Shown here piece after piece: positions 7,866 through 17,234 of a stretch of DNA of 64,000 nt (positions within the stretch are counted from its first letter, which is position 1; each line of letters opens with the position of its first letter). The DNA lies in NCBI GenBank assembly GCA_017940605.1, contig JAGAYF010000050.1, positions 62,001-126,000 on the forward strand. The letters are read 5' to 3'. This stretch comes from Bacteroidaceae bacterium. Its GTDB lineage: Bacteria > Bacteroidota > Bacteroidia > Bacteroidales > Bacteroidaceae. The notes under the pieces were generated by a model. That model was given only the letters and a program-made list of their open reading frames with translations. It was not told the DNA's origin and made no database searches. The position numbers and the translations under genes were made by a program.

Positions 7866-8567
7866 ATGAAAGCAAAGACTTTATTATCTTCATTCATCCT
7901 GGCGGCCTTCCTCATTCTGGGCGGCGGTTCTTTCGACGGCGCGGGCAAGGTGCTGGCCGTGGCCGCCATTGGGTTCGTCCTGCTCGTCGTGGTCGGCGTG
8001 GTCCAGGGAAACCAAAAGGAAAAGGAGCGCCGCGAGCAGTCGGAACGCGAGCGCCTGCAGCGCGAGCAGAAGCTGAAGGCGCAGGCCGAGGAGTATGATG
8101 CGCAGCGCAGGCAGTTTACCGACACGCACGGCCAGCCCGACAAGTCGATTGTGCTCAGGCCGCTGGACTTCGGCTCGGAAATCCACGTGTATGAAAAGGC
8201 CAGGAAACTGTTCATCATGGGCCGGGAGTATGCGTTCCGCGATGTCATTTCCTGCACCTACAGCGACAGTCCGCGCGTGGTGAAGGGCAAGGTGACCGCC
8301 ATTACCCAGACGAAGAGCGGGAGCATGATAGGGCGCTCCATCGTGGGCAACGTCGTGGCCGGGCCGGCCGGGGCTGTCATCGGCGGCACGACGGCCAAGC
8401 GGCAGACCGAATTCACGCAGGGAGAGGACAAGACGGTGCACGACTACACGGTCATCATCAACATGAACAGCATTGCCCAGCCCGTCATACGCATCCACAC
8501 CGGCCAGGACGGCCGGCTGACCAACGAGATCGTGGGATTGATGAACGTCGTCATATCGCGCAGGTAG
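7866..8567 (+). CDS. Membrane-anchored protein of unknown function
   Basis: 233 residues; not recognised. Two hydrophobic segments at the N-terminus (about 5-20 and 28-47) are followed by a highly charged stretch rich in Lys, Glu, Arg and Gln (about 49-85) that should form a coiled coil. The C-terminal half has a soluble alpha/beta character with a Gly/Ala-rich hydrophobic patch (about 158-176, RSIVGNVVAGPAGAVIGG) that resembles the glycine-zipper segments seen in some envelope proteins. Starts one base after the VanZ-like gene. A role at the membrane, with the soluble domain on the cytoplasmic side, is only an inference. Confidence 0.6.
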   Translation: MKAKTLLSSFILAAFLILGGGSFDGAGKVLAVAAIGFVLLVVVGVVQGNQKEKERREQSERERLQREQKLKAQAEEYDAQRRQFTDTHGQPDKSIVLRPLDFGSEIHVYEKARKLFIMGREYAFRDVISCTYSDSPRVVKGKVTAITQTKSGSMIGRSIVGNVVAGPAGAVIGGTTAKRQTEFTQGEDKTVHDYTVIINMNSIAQPVIRIHTGQDGRLTNEIVGLMNVVISRR

Positions 8568-8625
8568 ACATCGCCCCCGCAGGGAAATCATGGGGCGCAG
8601 GGCCTGCCATGTGAATGCTTTTTCC

Positions 8626-8633
8626 TATCTTTG
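8626..8633 (+). promoter_or_regulatory. Promoter -7 box upstream of the nitroreductase
   Basis: TATCTTTG matches TAnnTTTG and would give a leader of about 100 nt before the nitroreductase gene. No convincing -33 element was seen. Confidence 0.55.
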
Positions 8634-8738
8634 TACCCGTCAGCGGGACAGGCCTCGGCCGACCTGCCCGAGGCATGCGCCGCAGGCATGGGGCGTACCG
8701 CCCGGTAGACACTGAAACACATTAAAAAAGAAACAGAT

Positions 8739-9407
8739 ATGACGATTGAAGAAGCCATTAAGCAAAGACACAGCGTGCGCAGCTACGCTGACAGACCCAT
8801 TGAGCAGGAGAAGTTGGAAGCCCTCAGGGCATCGGTCGACGCAGTGAACCTTCAGGGCGGCCTGCACGTCCAGTTGGTGGCCGGCGACCCCAAGGCATTC
8901 GACGGCCGCCTGGCCCACTACGGCAAGTTCTCGGGTGTGAGCAACTATTTCGCCATGATAGGTCCCAAGGGCCGCCTCCTGGACGAGACTGTGGGCTACT
9001 ACGGCGAGCGGCTCCTGCTGGAAGCCCAGCAGATGGGCCTGAACACCTGCTGGGTGGGGCTGACGTTCAGCAAGAACCCCGATGTGTTGCACCTGGCCGA
9101 CGGCGAAAAGCTGGTCTGCGTCATCGCCCTGGGCTACGGCACGACCCCGGGCGTGGGCCACAAGGTAAAGACCATTGAGAAAGTCACCAAGGCCGCCGCC
9201 CCGCTGCCCGACTGGTTTCGCCGCGGCGCGGAGCTTGCCCTGCTCGCCCCCACGGCCATGAACCAGCAGAAGTTTACCTTCGTCCTCCGCGACGGCGGCT
9301 GCGTCGAGGCCAAGGCGGGCTGGGGATTCTTCTCCAAGGTCGACCTCGGCATCGTGAAGTATCACTTCGAACTGGGCGCAGTCGCAGGGAACTTCCGTTG
9401 GGCGTAG
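8739..9407 (+). CDS. Nitroreductase family protein
   Basis: 222 residues. The N-terminus MTIEEAIKQRHSVRSYADRP is the classical FMN-binding RxSxRxY region of nitroreductases; a second FMN-contacting region is VGYYGERLLLEAQQMGLNTCWVG (about 85-108), and ELALLAPTAMNQQKFTF (about 167-183) matches the APTAMNQQ motif seen in Bacteroides/Clostridium members. These flavoenzymes use NAD(P)H to reduce nitro groups, quinones or other acceptors in the cytoplasm; the natural substrate cannot be read from the sequence. It stands alone, with its own promoter and a shared terminator downstream. Confidence 0.88.
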   Translation: MTIEEAIKQRHSVRSYADRPIEQEKLEALRASVDAVNLQGGLHVQLVAGDPKAFDGRLAHYGKFSGVSNYFAMIGPKGRLLDETVGYYGERLLLEAQQMGLNTCWVGLTFSKNPDVLHLADGEKLVCVIALGYGTTPGVGHKVKTIEKVTKAAAPLPDWFRRGAELALLAPTAMNQQKFTFVLRDGGCVEAKAGWGFFSKVDLGIVKYHFELGAVAGNFRWA

Positions 9408-9517
9408 CGCGGTCCATGGTGCGGCGGTCCGTGCCGCCACACCGGTGCATGGGCCGGCCCTGCGGCGGCCGCCTGGTAGGAAAAACGAATTTTTCACGCT
9501 ATTTGGAACATAAGACA

Positions 9518-9553
9518 GGCAGGCTGAACCCCACGAAAGAGGTTCAGCCTGCC
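9518..9553. terminator. Bidirectional terminator hairpin
   Basis: Perfect 13-bp stem GGCAGGCTGAACC (9518-9530) with GGTTCAGCCTGCC (9541-9553), placed between the convergent nitroreductase and pyrB genes. Flanking T-runs are weak on both sides. Confidence 0.7.
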
Positions 9554-9630
9554 TTGCTGTATGCCTTCCGGCCAGCGGCCTCCTGCCTGCGCAGCCGCTT
9601 GGCGGCTATGGTGCAGGGGCTGTGCCTTGT

Positions 9631-10713
9631 TCAGGATTTTACCTTGGTGTCGCAGTAATAGCAGCGTGCCACGCCGTCGTCCGACACATAGAAGCGCGGC
9701 TTCACGTCCTCGTGGTTGCTGATGCACTTGCCGTTGTGGCAGTGCAGGGCCTCCTCCGTCATGCGCTTGGTGCTCTCGGGCATGCCGTGGGCAGGGTCGT
9801 CGCGCCACTCCAGCAGCTTGCATATGAGGGCCATGCGCACAAACTTGCCGTTCTCCACCTGGCGGAAGTAGGCGGCCCGCGGGTCGCTGTCCACCTCGCT
9901 CAGTATCTCGTTGACGCGGGGCAGCGGGTGGAGCACCTTCATGTGGGGCTGCGCCAGGCTCATCTTGGCGGCATCGAGCACAAAGCTGTCCTTCACGCGG
10001 TCAAACTCGTCCTCGTCCAGGAAGCGCTCCTTCTGCACGCGCGTCATGTACAGCACGTCCAGCTGGGGAATGGCATCCTCCAGCGTGCTCATTTCCTGGT
10101 AGGCAATGCCCAGGCGGTCGCACACGTCCTGCTTGATGTAGTCGGGCAGGCGCAGTTCGTCGGGGGCAATGAGCACCACGCGTATGCCCTCGTAGCGCGA
10201 CAGCGCCTTGATGAGCGAATGCACGGTGCGCCCAAAGCGCAGGTCGCCGCAGAAGCCTATGGTGATGTGGTCAATGTGTCCCAGCTCGCGCTTGATGGTG
10301 AGCAGGTCGGTCAGTGTCTGCGTGGGATGGCTGTGGCTGCCGTCGCCGGCGTTGATGATGGGCACGCGGCTTACGCCCGAGGCCACCAGCGGTGCGCCCT
10401 CCTCGAAATGGCGCATGGCAATGACGTCGGCAAAGCAGCCCACCACGCGCACGGTGTCCTCCACGGTCTCGCCCTTGCTCACCGATGAGTTGCGGGCATC
10501 CGAGAAGCCCAGCACGTTGCCGCCCAGCTCCATCATGGCGGCCGTAAAGCTGAGCCGCGTGCGGGTGCTGGGTTCATAGAACAGCGTGGCCAGCTTCTTG
10601 CCGCGCATGCGGTCGCTGAAGCGCTCGCGGTGGGCAATGATTTCCTCGCCCAGGGCCACAATCTCGTCGGTCTCCTCGCGGGTCAGGTCGGTAGGGTCTA
10701 TCAAGTGTTTCAT
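9631..10713 (-). CDS. pyrB: Aspartate carbamoyltransferase with fused PyrI-type zinc domain
   Basis: 360 residues, about 50 longer than a normal catalytic chain. Residues 1-305 are a complete ATCase: carbamoyl-phosphate loop STRTRLSF (49-56), the SVSKGET loop, [14 protein letters not shown], and HPLPRVNEI. The extra C-terminus holds four Cys (325, 330, 351, 354) in [12 protein letters not shown] and ARCYYCD, the C-x4-C...C-x2-C arrangement of the zinc domain of the regulatory subunit PyrI, including its CIS motif. The allosteric nucleotide-binding half of PyrI is absent, and no separate pyrI gene lies in the window. In E. coli the zinc domain is what joins regulatory to catalytic chains, so here it may stabilise the assembly without CTP/ATP control (inference). 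Last gene of pyrF-pyrE-pyrB, 25 nt after pyrE. Confidence 0.95.
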   Translation of the reverse strand: MKHLIDPTDLTREETDEIVALGEEIIAHRERFSDRMRGKKLATLFYEPSTRTRLSFTAAMMELGGNVLGFSDARNSSVSKGETVEDTVRVVGCFADVIAMRHFEEGAPLVASGVSRVPIINAGDGSHSHPTQTLTDLLTIKRELGHIDHITIGFCGDLRFGRTVHSLIKALSRYEGIRVVLIAPDELRLPDYIKQDVCDRLGIAYQEMSTLEDAIPQLDVLYMTRVQKERFLDEDEFDRVKDSFVLDAAKMSLAQPHMKVLHPLPRVNEILSEVDSDPRAAYFRQVENGKFVRMALICKLLEWRDDPAHGMPESTKRMTEEALHCHNGKCISNHEDVKPRFYVSDDGVARCYYCDTKVKS

Positions 10714-10738
10714 TATGGGTCAGTGTTAGGGGGTTGCC

Positions 10739-11371
10739 TTATTTTATCCAGCTTTCGTCGGCAGGATGGTCGCGGAAAGCCAGTATGCGCTCCTTCCACT
10801 CGGGGGCAATGTATCCCTCCTCGGCTGCCACCTCCACCAGTGCGTCCAGGTTGGACAGCGAGTAGTTCACCGTGCCGGCGGCGGCAATGCGGTCCAGCCC
10901 CTTCTGCATGCCGTAGGTGAAGATGCTCACGATGCCGAGCACCTGGGCCCCTGCCTCGCGCAGCGCCTCCACCACTTCTATGCAGCTGCCGCCCGTCGAG
11001 ATGAGGTCCTCAATGACGACGACCTTGGTGCCGGGCTCCATCTTGCCCTCAATGCGGTTGGTGCGCCCGTGGTCCTTGGCGCTGCTGCGCACGTAGCCCA
11101 TGGGCATGTCCAGGATGGTGGCCGTGATGGCGGCGTGGGCTATGCCCGCCGTGCTGGTGCCCATGAGCATCTCGCTCTCGGGAAAGTGCTCCTGAACGAG
11201 GTCGGCCAGTGCGGCCTCCACGTGGTTTCTCACTTCGGGGGCCGACAGCGTGAGGCGGTTGTCGCAGTAGATGGGGCTCTTGATACCGCTGGCCCACGTG
11301 AACGGCTGCTCGGGGCGCAGGAACACCGCGCCAATGCTGAGCAAGTCCTTGGCTATGTCTTTTGCTAACAT
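10739..11371 (-). CDS. pyrE: Orotate phosphoribosyltransferase
   Basis: 210 residues from the ATG at 11371 ([18 protein letters not shown]); an in-frame upstream start would add 12 residues that do not look like the family. The PRPP-binding motif [21 protein letters not shown] is present around residues 120-140, together with [13 protein letters not shown] near the N-terminus and the catalytic-loop region [14 protein letters not shown]. The enzyme makes OMP from orotate and PRPP, the fifth step of UMP synthesis. It lies 28 nt after pyrF and 25 nt before pyrB in one operon. Confidence 0.95.
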   Translation of the reverse strand: MLAKDIAKDLLSIGAVFLRPEQPFTWASGIKSPIYCDNRLTLSAPEVRNHVEAALADLVQEHFPESEMLMGTSTAGIAHAAITATILDMPMGYVRSSAKDHGRTNRIEGKMEPGTKVVVIEDLISTGGSCIEVVEALREAGAQVLGIVSIFTYGMQKGLDRIAAAGTVNYSLSNLDALVEVAAEEGYIAPEWKERILAFRDHPADESWIK

Positions 11372-11399
11372 GATGTATTGTGTTTTTATGGGGTTTGTC

Positions 11400-12101
11400 C
11401 TATTCATTCAAAAACTCCCTGACGCACCTCGCGTAGGCAGCCACGGGGTCGGCGGCGGCCGTGATGGGGCGGCCCACCACGATGAAGTCGCTGCCTATCT
11501 CCCGCGCGCGCTGCGGCGTGGTGATGCGCACCTGGTCGTCCTTCTGCGCGTCGGCAAAGCGTATGCCGGGCGTGATGGCCATGAACTGCCGGCCGCAGCG
11601 GCCCTTCACCAGGGCGGCCTCGAGCGGCGAGCACACCACGCCGTCCAGTCCGGCGCGGCGCGTGTTGTCAGCATACTGGGCAATGGTCTCCTCCATGCCG
11701 GCGTTGATGAGAAGCTCCTTCTGCATGCGCTCCTCGCTGGTCGACGTGAGCTGCGTCACGGCAATGAGCAGCGGGCGCGTGCCGTCCTCGCGCGTCAGGC
11801 CCTCCAGGGCGGCCTGCATCATCTCCACCGTGCCGGCGGCGTGCACGTTGGTCATGTCCACGTCCAGGCGGGACAGTACGCGCATGGCCTTCCTCACCGT
11901 GTTGGGAATGTCGTGCAGCTTGAGGTCGAGGAATATCTTGTGGCCGCGCTGCTTGATCTGCCGCACGATTTCGGGGCCCTCGGCATAGAACAGCTCCATG
12001 CCTATTTTTACAAACGGCTTGCGCCCTTCAAAGCGGTCCAGGAATTCCAGTGTCTCCCGTCCGCTGCTGAAGTCGCAGGCAATGATTACATCTTGTGCCA
12101 T
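11400..12101 (-). CDS. pyrF: Orotidine 5'-phosphate decarboxylase (type I)
   Basis: 233 residues. The active-site motif [14 protein letters not shown] (about 75-88) gives the catalytic Lys-Asp pairs of the short type I OMP decarboxylases; [13 protein letters not shown] and the phosphate-binding [12 protein letters not shown] near the C-terminus complete the set. The enzyme converts OMP to UMP. Many Bacteroidales carry the longer type II enzyme with a DAKRGDIG motif, so a type I enzyme here is somewhat unexpected (from general knowledge, not checked). First gene of pyrF-pyrE-pyrB with a promoter at 12134-12141. Confidence 0.94.
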   Translation of the reverse strand: MAQDVIIACDFSSGRETLEFLDRFEGRKPFVKIGMELFYAEGPEIVRQIKQRGHKIFLDLKLHDIPNTVRKAMRVLSRLDVDMTNVHAAGTVEMMQAALEGLTREDGTRPLLIAVTQLTSTSEERMQKELLINAGMEETIAQYADNTRRAGLDGVVCSPLEAALVKGRCGRQFMAITPGIRFADAQKDDQVRITTPQRAREIGSDFIVVGRPITAAADPVAAYARCVREFLNE

Positions 12102-12133
12102 GTCTTGATAGTGTTATATTGTGTTCCTATGGG

Positions 12134-12141
12134 CAAAGTTA
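12134..12141 (-). promoter_or_regulatory. Promoter -7 box of the pyrF-pyrE-pyrB operon
   Basis: Minus-strand TAACTTTG (plus strand CAAAGTTA), 33 nt before the pyrF start codon; the short leader holds no obvious attenuator. Confidence 0.65.
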
Positions 12142-12370
12142 CTGCTTTATTTTAGAATGTGGCATCTTTCGCCGGCATTTTTCGCCAGGGCCTCCGGCTG
12201 CCGCTCCCGGCAGCCGCTGGGGTGCGTGGGGGCATGGCGCGGCGCGCTTGCGCCTGCGGGGCGGTCGTCTTGCGGCGCGCAGCGTGAGGATAGGGCCGCG
12301 TTGCGGGGTGGCTTGCGCCTTGTCCGGCCAGGGGCTGTCATGCCCTGGGGAAGGGCCTTTCCGCGAGGGC
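12142..12370. other. GC-rich gap between the two pyr operons
   Basis: No gene seen. The gap separates the end of pyrD from the pyrF promoter. A short stem CCAGGG/CCCTGG near 12331-12350 could act as a weak terminator for pyrD, but there is no clear T-run. Confidence 0.5.
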
Positions 12371-13288
12371 CTACCTGACCGCGCCTATGATGTCGGCCAG
12401 GCGGTCGATGCGCAGGCGGTCCATGGCCTGGGGCAGGTCTTCTATGATTTGCTTGCAGGCCAGGGGGTTGCGCAGGTTTTCAGCCCCCACCTGCACGGCC
12501 GTTGCGCCGGCCATCATCATTTCTATGACGTCCTCGGCCGTGGCTACGCCGCCGCAGCCCATGATGGGCAGGCTGCACGCCTGGGCCACCTGCCAGACCA
12601 TGCGCAGGGCTATGGGGAAGATGGCCGGGCCTGAGTATCCGCCCACCTTGTTGGCCAGCACGGGCTGCCGGCGCTGCAGGTCGATGCGCATGCCCAGCAG
12701 GGTGTTGACGAGGGTCAGGCCGTCGGCGCCGGCTTCCTGGCAGGCCAGGGCTATGGAGACGATGTCGGTCACGTTGGGGCTGAGCTTGACGAACACGGGC
12801 TTGGTGGTGACGGCCTTGACGGCGCGCGTCACGGCGGCCGCGCTCTCGGGCTGCGTGCCGAAGGCCATGCCGCCGTCGTGCACGTTGGGGCAGGACACGT
12901 TGACCTCGATGATGCCCACTTGCTCCTCGCCGTCCATGCGTTCGCAGGCCCATGCATAGTCGTCGACGGAGAAGCCGCTGATGTTGGCTATGATGGGCTT
13001 GTGGAACAGCCGGCGCAGGCGGGGCAGCTCCTCGCTGATGACTTTCTCAACGCCGGGGTTCTGCAGCCCCACCGAGTTGAGCACGCCGCCGGGCCCTTCG
13101 GCTATGCGCGGCAGGGGGTTGCCGTAGCGCGGGTGGCGCGTAGTGCCCTTGATGGAGATGGACCCCAGGATGTCCAGGTCGTACACCTGGGCCATTTCTG
13201 CCCCGAAGCCAAATGTTCCGCTGGCCGGGATGACGGGATTGTCGAGCGGGATGCCCGCCAGGCTGATGTGGGTGCGTGTCGTTACCAT
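12371..13288 (-). CDS. pyrD: Dihydroorotate dehydrogenase, class 1B catalytic subunit
   Basis: 305 residues from the ATG at 13288 (MVTTRTHISLAGIPLDNPVI), which overlaps the stop of pyrK; the open frame extends far upstream but only as a shadow of pyrK. FMN and substrate motifs are clear: PASGTFGFG near residue 22, the NSVGLQNPG segment, EVNVSCPNVHDGG with the active-site Cys of class 1B enzymes, KLSPNVTDI, and GCGGVATAEDVIEMMMAGATAVQVG. It oxidises dihydroorotate to orotate and works as a complex with the iron-sulfur flavoprotein PyrK, encoded just upstream. Last gene of the pyrC operon. Confidence 0.95.
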   Translation of the reverse strand: MVTTRTHISLAGIPLDNPVIPASGTFGFGAEMAQVYDLDILGSISIKGTTRHPRYGNPLPRIAEGPGGVLNSVGLQNPGVEKVISEELPRLRRLFHKPIIANISGFSVDDYAWACERMDGEEQVGIIEVNVSCPNVHDGGMAFGTQPESAAAVTRAVKAVTTKPVFVKLSPNVTDIVSIALACQEAGADGLTLVNTLLGMRIDLQRRQPVLANKVGGYSGPAIFPIALRMVWQVAQACSLPIMGCGGVATAEDVIEMMMAGATAVQVGAENLRNPLACKQIIEDLPQAMDRLRIDRLADIIGAVR

Positions 13289-14022
13289 GCCAGTTCCTCC
13301 TTTCTGAAGACAGGGCCTTCCTTGCACACGCGCTTGCTCGTGCCGTCGGCCATGGGCAGCGAGCAGCCCATGCAGATGCCGAACCCGCAGCCCATGCGGG
13401 CCTCGAGGCTCAGCTGGCCGGGCTGGCTGAGGGCCTGGCTCACGGCCCGCAGCATGGGCGTTGGGCCGCAGGCGTAGAAGTAGTCGAAGCTGAGGCCTTG
13501 CCGGCTGATGGCGTCGGTGACAAATCCGCGCGTGCCTGCCGTCCCGTCCATGGTGGCCACGAGGACGCGGTCGGAATGGGGGCGGAAGGCCTCGGTGTAG
13601 AAGATTTCGGCGGCTGTGTTGAAGCCCAGCACGACGCTGACCTCGCGGCCGCGCGCCTTGAGTTCGCGGGCCAGCCAGTACAGGGGGGCTGTGCCTATGC
13701 CTCCGCCCACGAGCAGCATGTGGCGGCCGGGGACGTCCAGGCTGAAGCCGTTGCCCAGCTGGGTCAGCAGTTCCAGCGTGCGGCCCGGGCCGAGGGCGGC
13801 CATTTGGCGCGTGCCCTGTCCCACGACCTTGTAGAGCAGCGTGAGCGTGCGGCCGTCGTAGTTGCACACCGATATGGGGCGGCGCAGGTAGAGGCCGTCC
13901 AGGGCAATGTTGACGAACTGGCCGGGCACGCGGGCGGCGCAGCCCGGGCCTTCCAGCTGCATCTCATAGACGTTGGGCGCAAGGGCCGCGTTCTTGGTGA
14001 CGGTGAAAATGTGTTTCTCCAT
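13282..14022 (-). CDS. pyrK: Dihydroorotate dehydrogenase electron-transfer subunit
   Basis: 246 residues from the ATG at 14022 (MEKHIFTVTKN); an alternative in-frame ATG at 14034 overlaps the carB stop and would add four residues. A ferredoxin-reductase-like module is visible: FAD-binding LYLRRPISVCNYDG (about 45-58), pyrophosphate-binding LLVGGGIGTAPLYWLARE (about 100-117), and a C-terminal cysteine cluster ARMGCGFGICMGCSLP plus a later Cys that ligate a [2Fe-2S] centre. It passes electrons from the PyrD flavin to NAD+. Its 3' end overlaps the pyrD start by 7 nt, so the subunits are translationally coupled. Confidence 0.94.
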   Translation of the reverse strand: MEKHIFTVTKNAALAPNVYEMQLEGPGCAARVPGQFVNIALDGLYLRRPISVCNYDGRTLTLLYKVVGQGTRQMAALGPGRTLELLTQLGNGFSLDVPGRHMLLVGGGIGTAPLYWLARELKARGREVSVVLGFNTAAEIFYTEAFRPHSDRVLVATMDGTAGTRGFVTDAISRQGLSFDYFYACGPTPMLRAVSQALSQPGQLSLEARMGCGFGICMGCSLPMADGTSKRVCKEGPVFRKEELAW

Positions 14023-14027
14023 GGTTG

Positions 14028-17000
14028 CTACCATCCTATTTTGTGGTTCTTGTAATCGGCATCGATGGTGGACACGCCCATCGTGATGTCCTCCAGCACA
14101 TCGAGCAGCACCCTCACGGTATCGAGCGACGTGAGCACCGACACGTTGTTCTCGACCGCCGCCTGGCGTATCTCGTAGCCGTCGCGGCGCGTGTCGTGCT
14201 GGTTGATGTCGATGGTGTTGATGACGTAGGTGACGTGGCCGCTGCGTATGGACTTGAGTATGTCGTCGCTGCCCTCGCTCAGCTTGTGGAGCATGCGGGT
14301 GCGTATGCCCTGGCGGCGCAGGAACTTGGCTGTCCCCGTGGTGGCCTGGATGTTGAAGCCTAGGTTGTAGAACCGCTGGACGAGCGGCAGGGCTTCCTCC
14401 TTGTAGTCGTCGGCCATGGTGACCAGGATAGTCCCGTAGTTCATGACGGTCATGCCGCTGGCCTGCAGGGACTTGTAGAGGGCGCGGCGCAGCGACTTGT
14501 CATAGCCTATGGCCTCGCCGGTCGACTTCATCTCGGGCGACAGGTAGTTGTCGGCGCCCTTGATCTTGGTGAAGGAGAAGGCCGGCGACTTGACGAAGTA
14601 GCGCGGGCTCTCCCTGTGGTACACTTCGCCGATGCCCAGCTCCCTGAGCTTGTGCCCCAGCATGACGCGGGTGGCAATGCGGGCCATCTCGACGCCGGTG
14701 GATTTGGACAGGAAGGGTACGGTGCGCGATGAGCGCGGGTTGACCTCGATGACGTAGACTTTCTCGTCCTTGTCCACGATAAACTGGATGTTGAACAGGC
14801 CTATGATTCCGATGGCCTTGCCCAGGCGCACGGTGTAGTCGATGATTTGGTCCTTGACCTTCTGCGTCAGGCTGAATGACGGGTACACGCTGATGGAGTC
14901 GCCGCTGTGCACGCCCGTGTGCTCGACGTGCTCCATGATTCCCGGGATGAAGACGTCCTCGCCGTCGCAGATGGCATCCACTTCGGTCTCCTTGCCCATG
15001 ATGTACTTGTCTACCAGCACGGGCGACTGGGTGTTGATCTCCACGGCGTTGTGCAGGTAGTAGCGCAGGGCATCCACGTTGCCCACGATCTGCATGGCGC
15101 GGCCGCCCAGCACGAAGCTGGGGCGCACCAGCACGGGGTAGCCAATGCGCTCGGCGGCGCGCACGCCCTCCTCTATGTCGGTGACGGCCTGGGCATCGGG
15201 CTGCGGAATGCCTGCCTGGCGCATGACGGCCTCAAACTGCTTGCGGTCCTCGGCGCGGTCGATGGCCTCGAGGTCCGTTCCCAGTATCTTCACGCCGCGC
15301 TCCACCAGCGGCGCGGCCAGGTTGATGGCGGTCTGGCCGCCCAGGGTGACGATGACCCCGTCGGGCTTTTCCAGGCGGATTACGTTCATGACATCCTCCG
15401 TCGTCAGCGGCTCAAAGTAGAGTTTGTCGCTGATGGTGTAGTCGGTGGACACCGTCTCGGGGTTGTTGTTGATGATGATGGCCTCGTAGCCGGCATCGCG
15501 TATGGCCCATATGGCGTGGACGGTGGAGTAGTCGAACTCGACGCCCTGGCCTATGCGGATGGGCCCCGATCCCAGCACGACAATCTTCTTCCGGTTGCTT
15601 ACGATGGACTCGTTCTCCTGTTCGTACGTCGAATAGAAGTAGGGGACGTAGGAACTGAACTCGCTGGCGCACGTGTCTATCATCTTGTAGACGGGGAATA
15701 TGCCCCAGTCCTCCCTCAGGTGGTAGATGTCGTTCTCCTGGCACTGCCACAGCTGCGCCAGGTACTTGTCGCTGAATCCCATGCGCTTGGCTTCGAGGAG
15801 CACGGCCCTGTCGCGCACGTTTTCGCGCACGGTCCGTTCAAACCGGACGATGTTCTTGATCTTTTCCAGGAAGAGCATGTCAATCTTGGTCTGGTCGTAG
15901 AGCAGGGACAGGTCGATGCCGCGGCCCACCAGCTCGGCAATGGCGTAGAGGCGGTCGTCAGTGGGGTGGTGGATGTACTGAAGGAGTTCTTCGTCGGGCA
16001 TCGCGTCAAACTTCTTGCTGTGGATGTGGCACACGCCGGTCTCGAGGGAGCGCACGGCCTTGAGCAGGCTCTCCTCGATGGTGCGCCCTATGCTCATCAC
16101 CTCGCCGGTGGCCTTCATTTGCGTGCCCAGTTCGTTATCGGCCTCGCTGAACTTGTCGAACGGGAAGCGCGCAATCTTGGTCACCACGTAGTCGAGCGTC
16201 GGCTCGAAGCTGGCTGGCGTGTTGGCGATGGGAATTTCGTCGAGCGTCATGCCCACGGCAATCTTGGCGCTGACGCGTGCGATGGGGTAGCCGCTGGCCT
16301 TGGATGCCAGGGCCGACGACCGCGACACGCGCGGGTTGACCTCGATGATATAGTAGTTGAACGAGAGCGGGTCGAGGGCAAACTGCACATTGCAGCCGCC
16401 CTCTATCTTTAGGGCGCGGATAATCTTGAGCGCGCTGTCGCGCAGCATGTGGTATTCCTTGTTGGTCAGCGTCTGGCTGGGGGCAAAGACGATGGAGTCG
16501 CCCGTATGGATGCCCACGGGGTCGAAATTCTCCATGTTGCAGATGGTGATGGCCGTGTCGTTGCCGTCGCGCATCACTTCATACTCGATTTCCTTGAACC
16601 CCTTGATGCTTTTCTCCACCAGCACCTGGTGGACGGGCGACAGCACCAGGGCATTGCGCATGATCTCGTCCAGTTCCTCCTCGTTGTCGGCAAATCCGCC
16701 CCCCGTGCCGCCCAGCGTGAATGCGGGGCGCAGCACGACGGGATAGCCAATCGACCGGGCCACCCTGCGGGCGTCCTCCATGGTGGTCACAACGTCGCTT
16801 TGCAGCACGGGCTCGCCTATGCTGATACACAGTTCCTTGAATTTCTCGCGGTCCTCGGCCTGCTCGATGCTTTCAAAGCTGGTGCCCAGTATCTCCACCT
16901 GACATTCCTCCAGCACGCCCTTGCGAGCCAGCTGCACGGCCAGGTTCAGCCCTGTCTGTCCGCCCAGCCCGGGCAGGATGGCGTCGGGGCGTTCGTAGCG

Positions 17001-17234
17001 GATGATTTTAGCCAGGTACTCCAGCTTGAGCGGTTCCATGTACACCTTGTCGGCAATGTGCGTGTCGGTCATGATGGTGGCCGGGTTCGAGTTGACCAGG
17101 ATGACCTCGTATCCTTCCTCCTTCAATGCCAGGCAAGCCTGCGTGCCGGCGTAGTCAAACTCGGCCGCCTGCCCTATGACGATAGGCCCTGAGCCTATCA
17201 CCATGATTTTCTTGATGTCTTTTCTCTTAGGCAT
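14028..17234 (-). CDS. carB: Carbamoyl-phosphate synthase large subunit
   Basis: 1068 residues, the standard length. It has the duplicated architecture: two ATP-grasp synthetase halves, each opening with a nucleotide-binding segment ([21 protein letters not shown] at the start; [21 protein letters not shown] near residue 550), and a C-terminal allosteric MGS-like domain after about residue 930. It uses ammonia from CarA, bicarbonate and two ATP to make carbamoyl phosphate for both pyrimidine and arginine synthesis. The start overlaps the carA stop by 8 nt. UMP feedback on the C-terminal domain is a family feature, not shown by the sequence. Confidence 0.97.
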   Translation of the reverse strand: MPKRKDIKKIMVIGSGPIVIGQAAEFDYAGTQACLALKEEGYEVILVNSNPATIMTDTHIADKVYMEPLKLEYLAKIIRYERPDAILPGLGGQTGLNLAVQLARKGVLEECQVEILGTSFESIEQAEDREKFKELCISIGEPVLQSDVVTTMEDARRVARSIGYPVVLRPAFTLGGTGGGFADNEEELDEIMRNALVLSPVHQVLVEKSIKGFKEIEYEVMRDGNDTAITICNMENFDPVGIHTGDSIVFAPSQTLTNKEYHMLRDSALKIIRALKIEGGCNVQFALDPLSFNYYIIEVNPRVSRSSALASKASGYPIARVSAKIAVGMTLDEIPIANTPASFEPTLDYVVTKIARFPFDKFSEADNELGTQMKATGEVMSIGRTIEESLLKAVRSLETGVCHIHSKKFDAMPDEELLQYIHHPTDDRLYAIAELVGRGIDLSLLYDQTKIDMLFLEKIKNIVRFERTVRENVRDRAVLLEAKRMGFSDKYLAQLWQCQENDIYHLREDWGIFPVYKMIDTCASEFSSYVPYFYSTYEQENESIVSNRKKIVVLGSGPIRIGQGVEFDYSTVHAIWAIRDAGYEAIIINNNPETVSTDYTISDKLYFEPLTTEDVMNVIRLEKPDGVIVTLGGQTAINLAAPLVERGVKILGTDLEAIDRAEDRKQFEAVMRQAGIPQPDAQAVTDIEEGVRAAERIGYPVLVRPSFVLGGRAMQIVGNVDALRYYLHNAVEINTQSPVLVDKYIMGKETEVDAICDGEDVFIPGIMEHVEHTGVHSGDSISVYPSFSLTQKVKDQIIDYTVRLGKAIGIIGLFNIQFIVDKDEKVYVIEVNPRSSRTVPFLSKSTGVEMARIATRVMLGHKLRELGIGEVYHRESPRYFVKSPAFSFTKIKGADNYLSPEMKSTGEAIGYDKSLRRALYKSLQASGMTVMNYGTILVTMADDYKEEALPLVQRFYNLGFNIQATTGTAKFLRRQGIRTRMLHKLSEGSDDILKSIRSGHVTYVINTIDINQHDTRRDGYEIRQAAVENNVSVLTSLDTVRVLLDVLEDITMGVSTIDADYKNHKIGW

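Noticed and set aside
12180..12330. Repeat-family copy in the gap between the pyr operons
   Set aside because: The sequence is GC-rich and contains CTTGCG-type words but lacks the GGGGCGTGAAAG and GGGGCGCAAAA boxes.
13289..13867. N-terminal extension of the pyrD frame
   Set aside because: The extra residues are Arg/Pro/His-rich and lie over pyrK; the class 1B PyrD start is clear at 13288.
14907..16412. 501-residue plus-strand frame opposite carB
   Set aside because: Shadow frame of carB with no recognisable motif; carB is a full-length, well-conserved protein.
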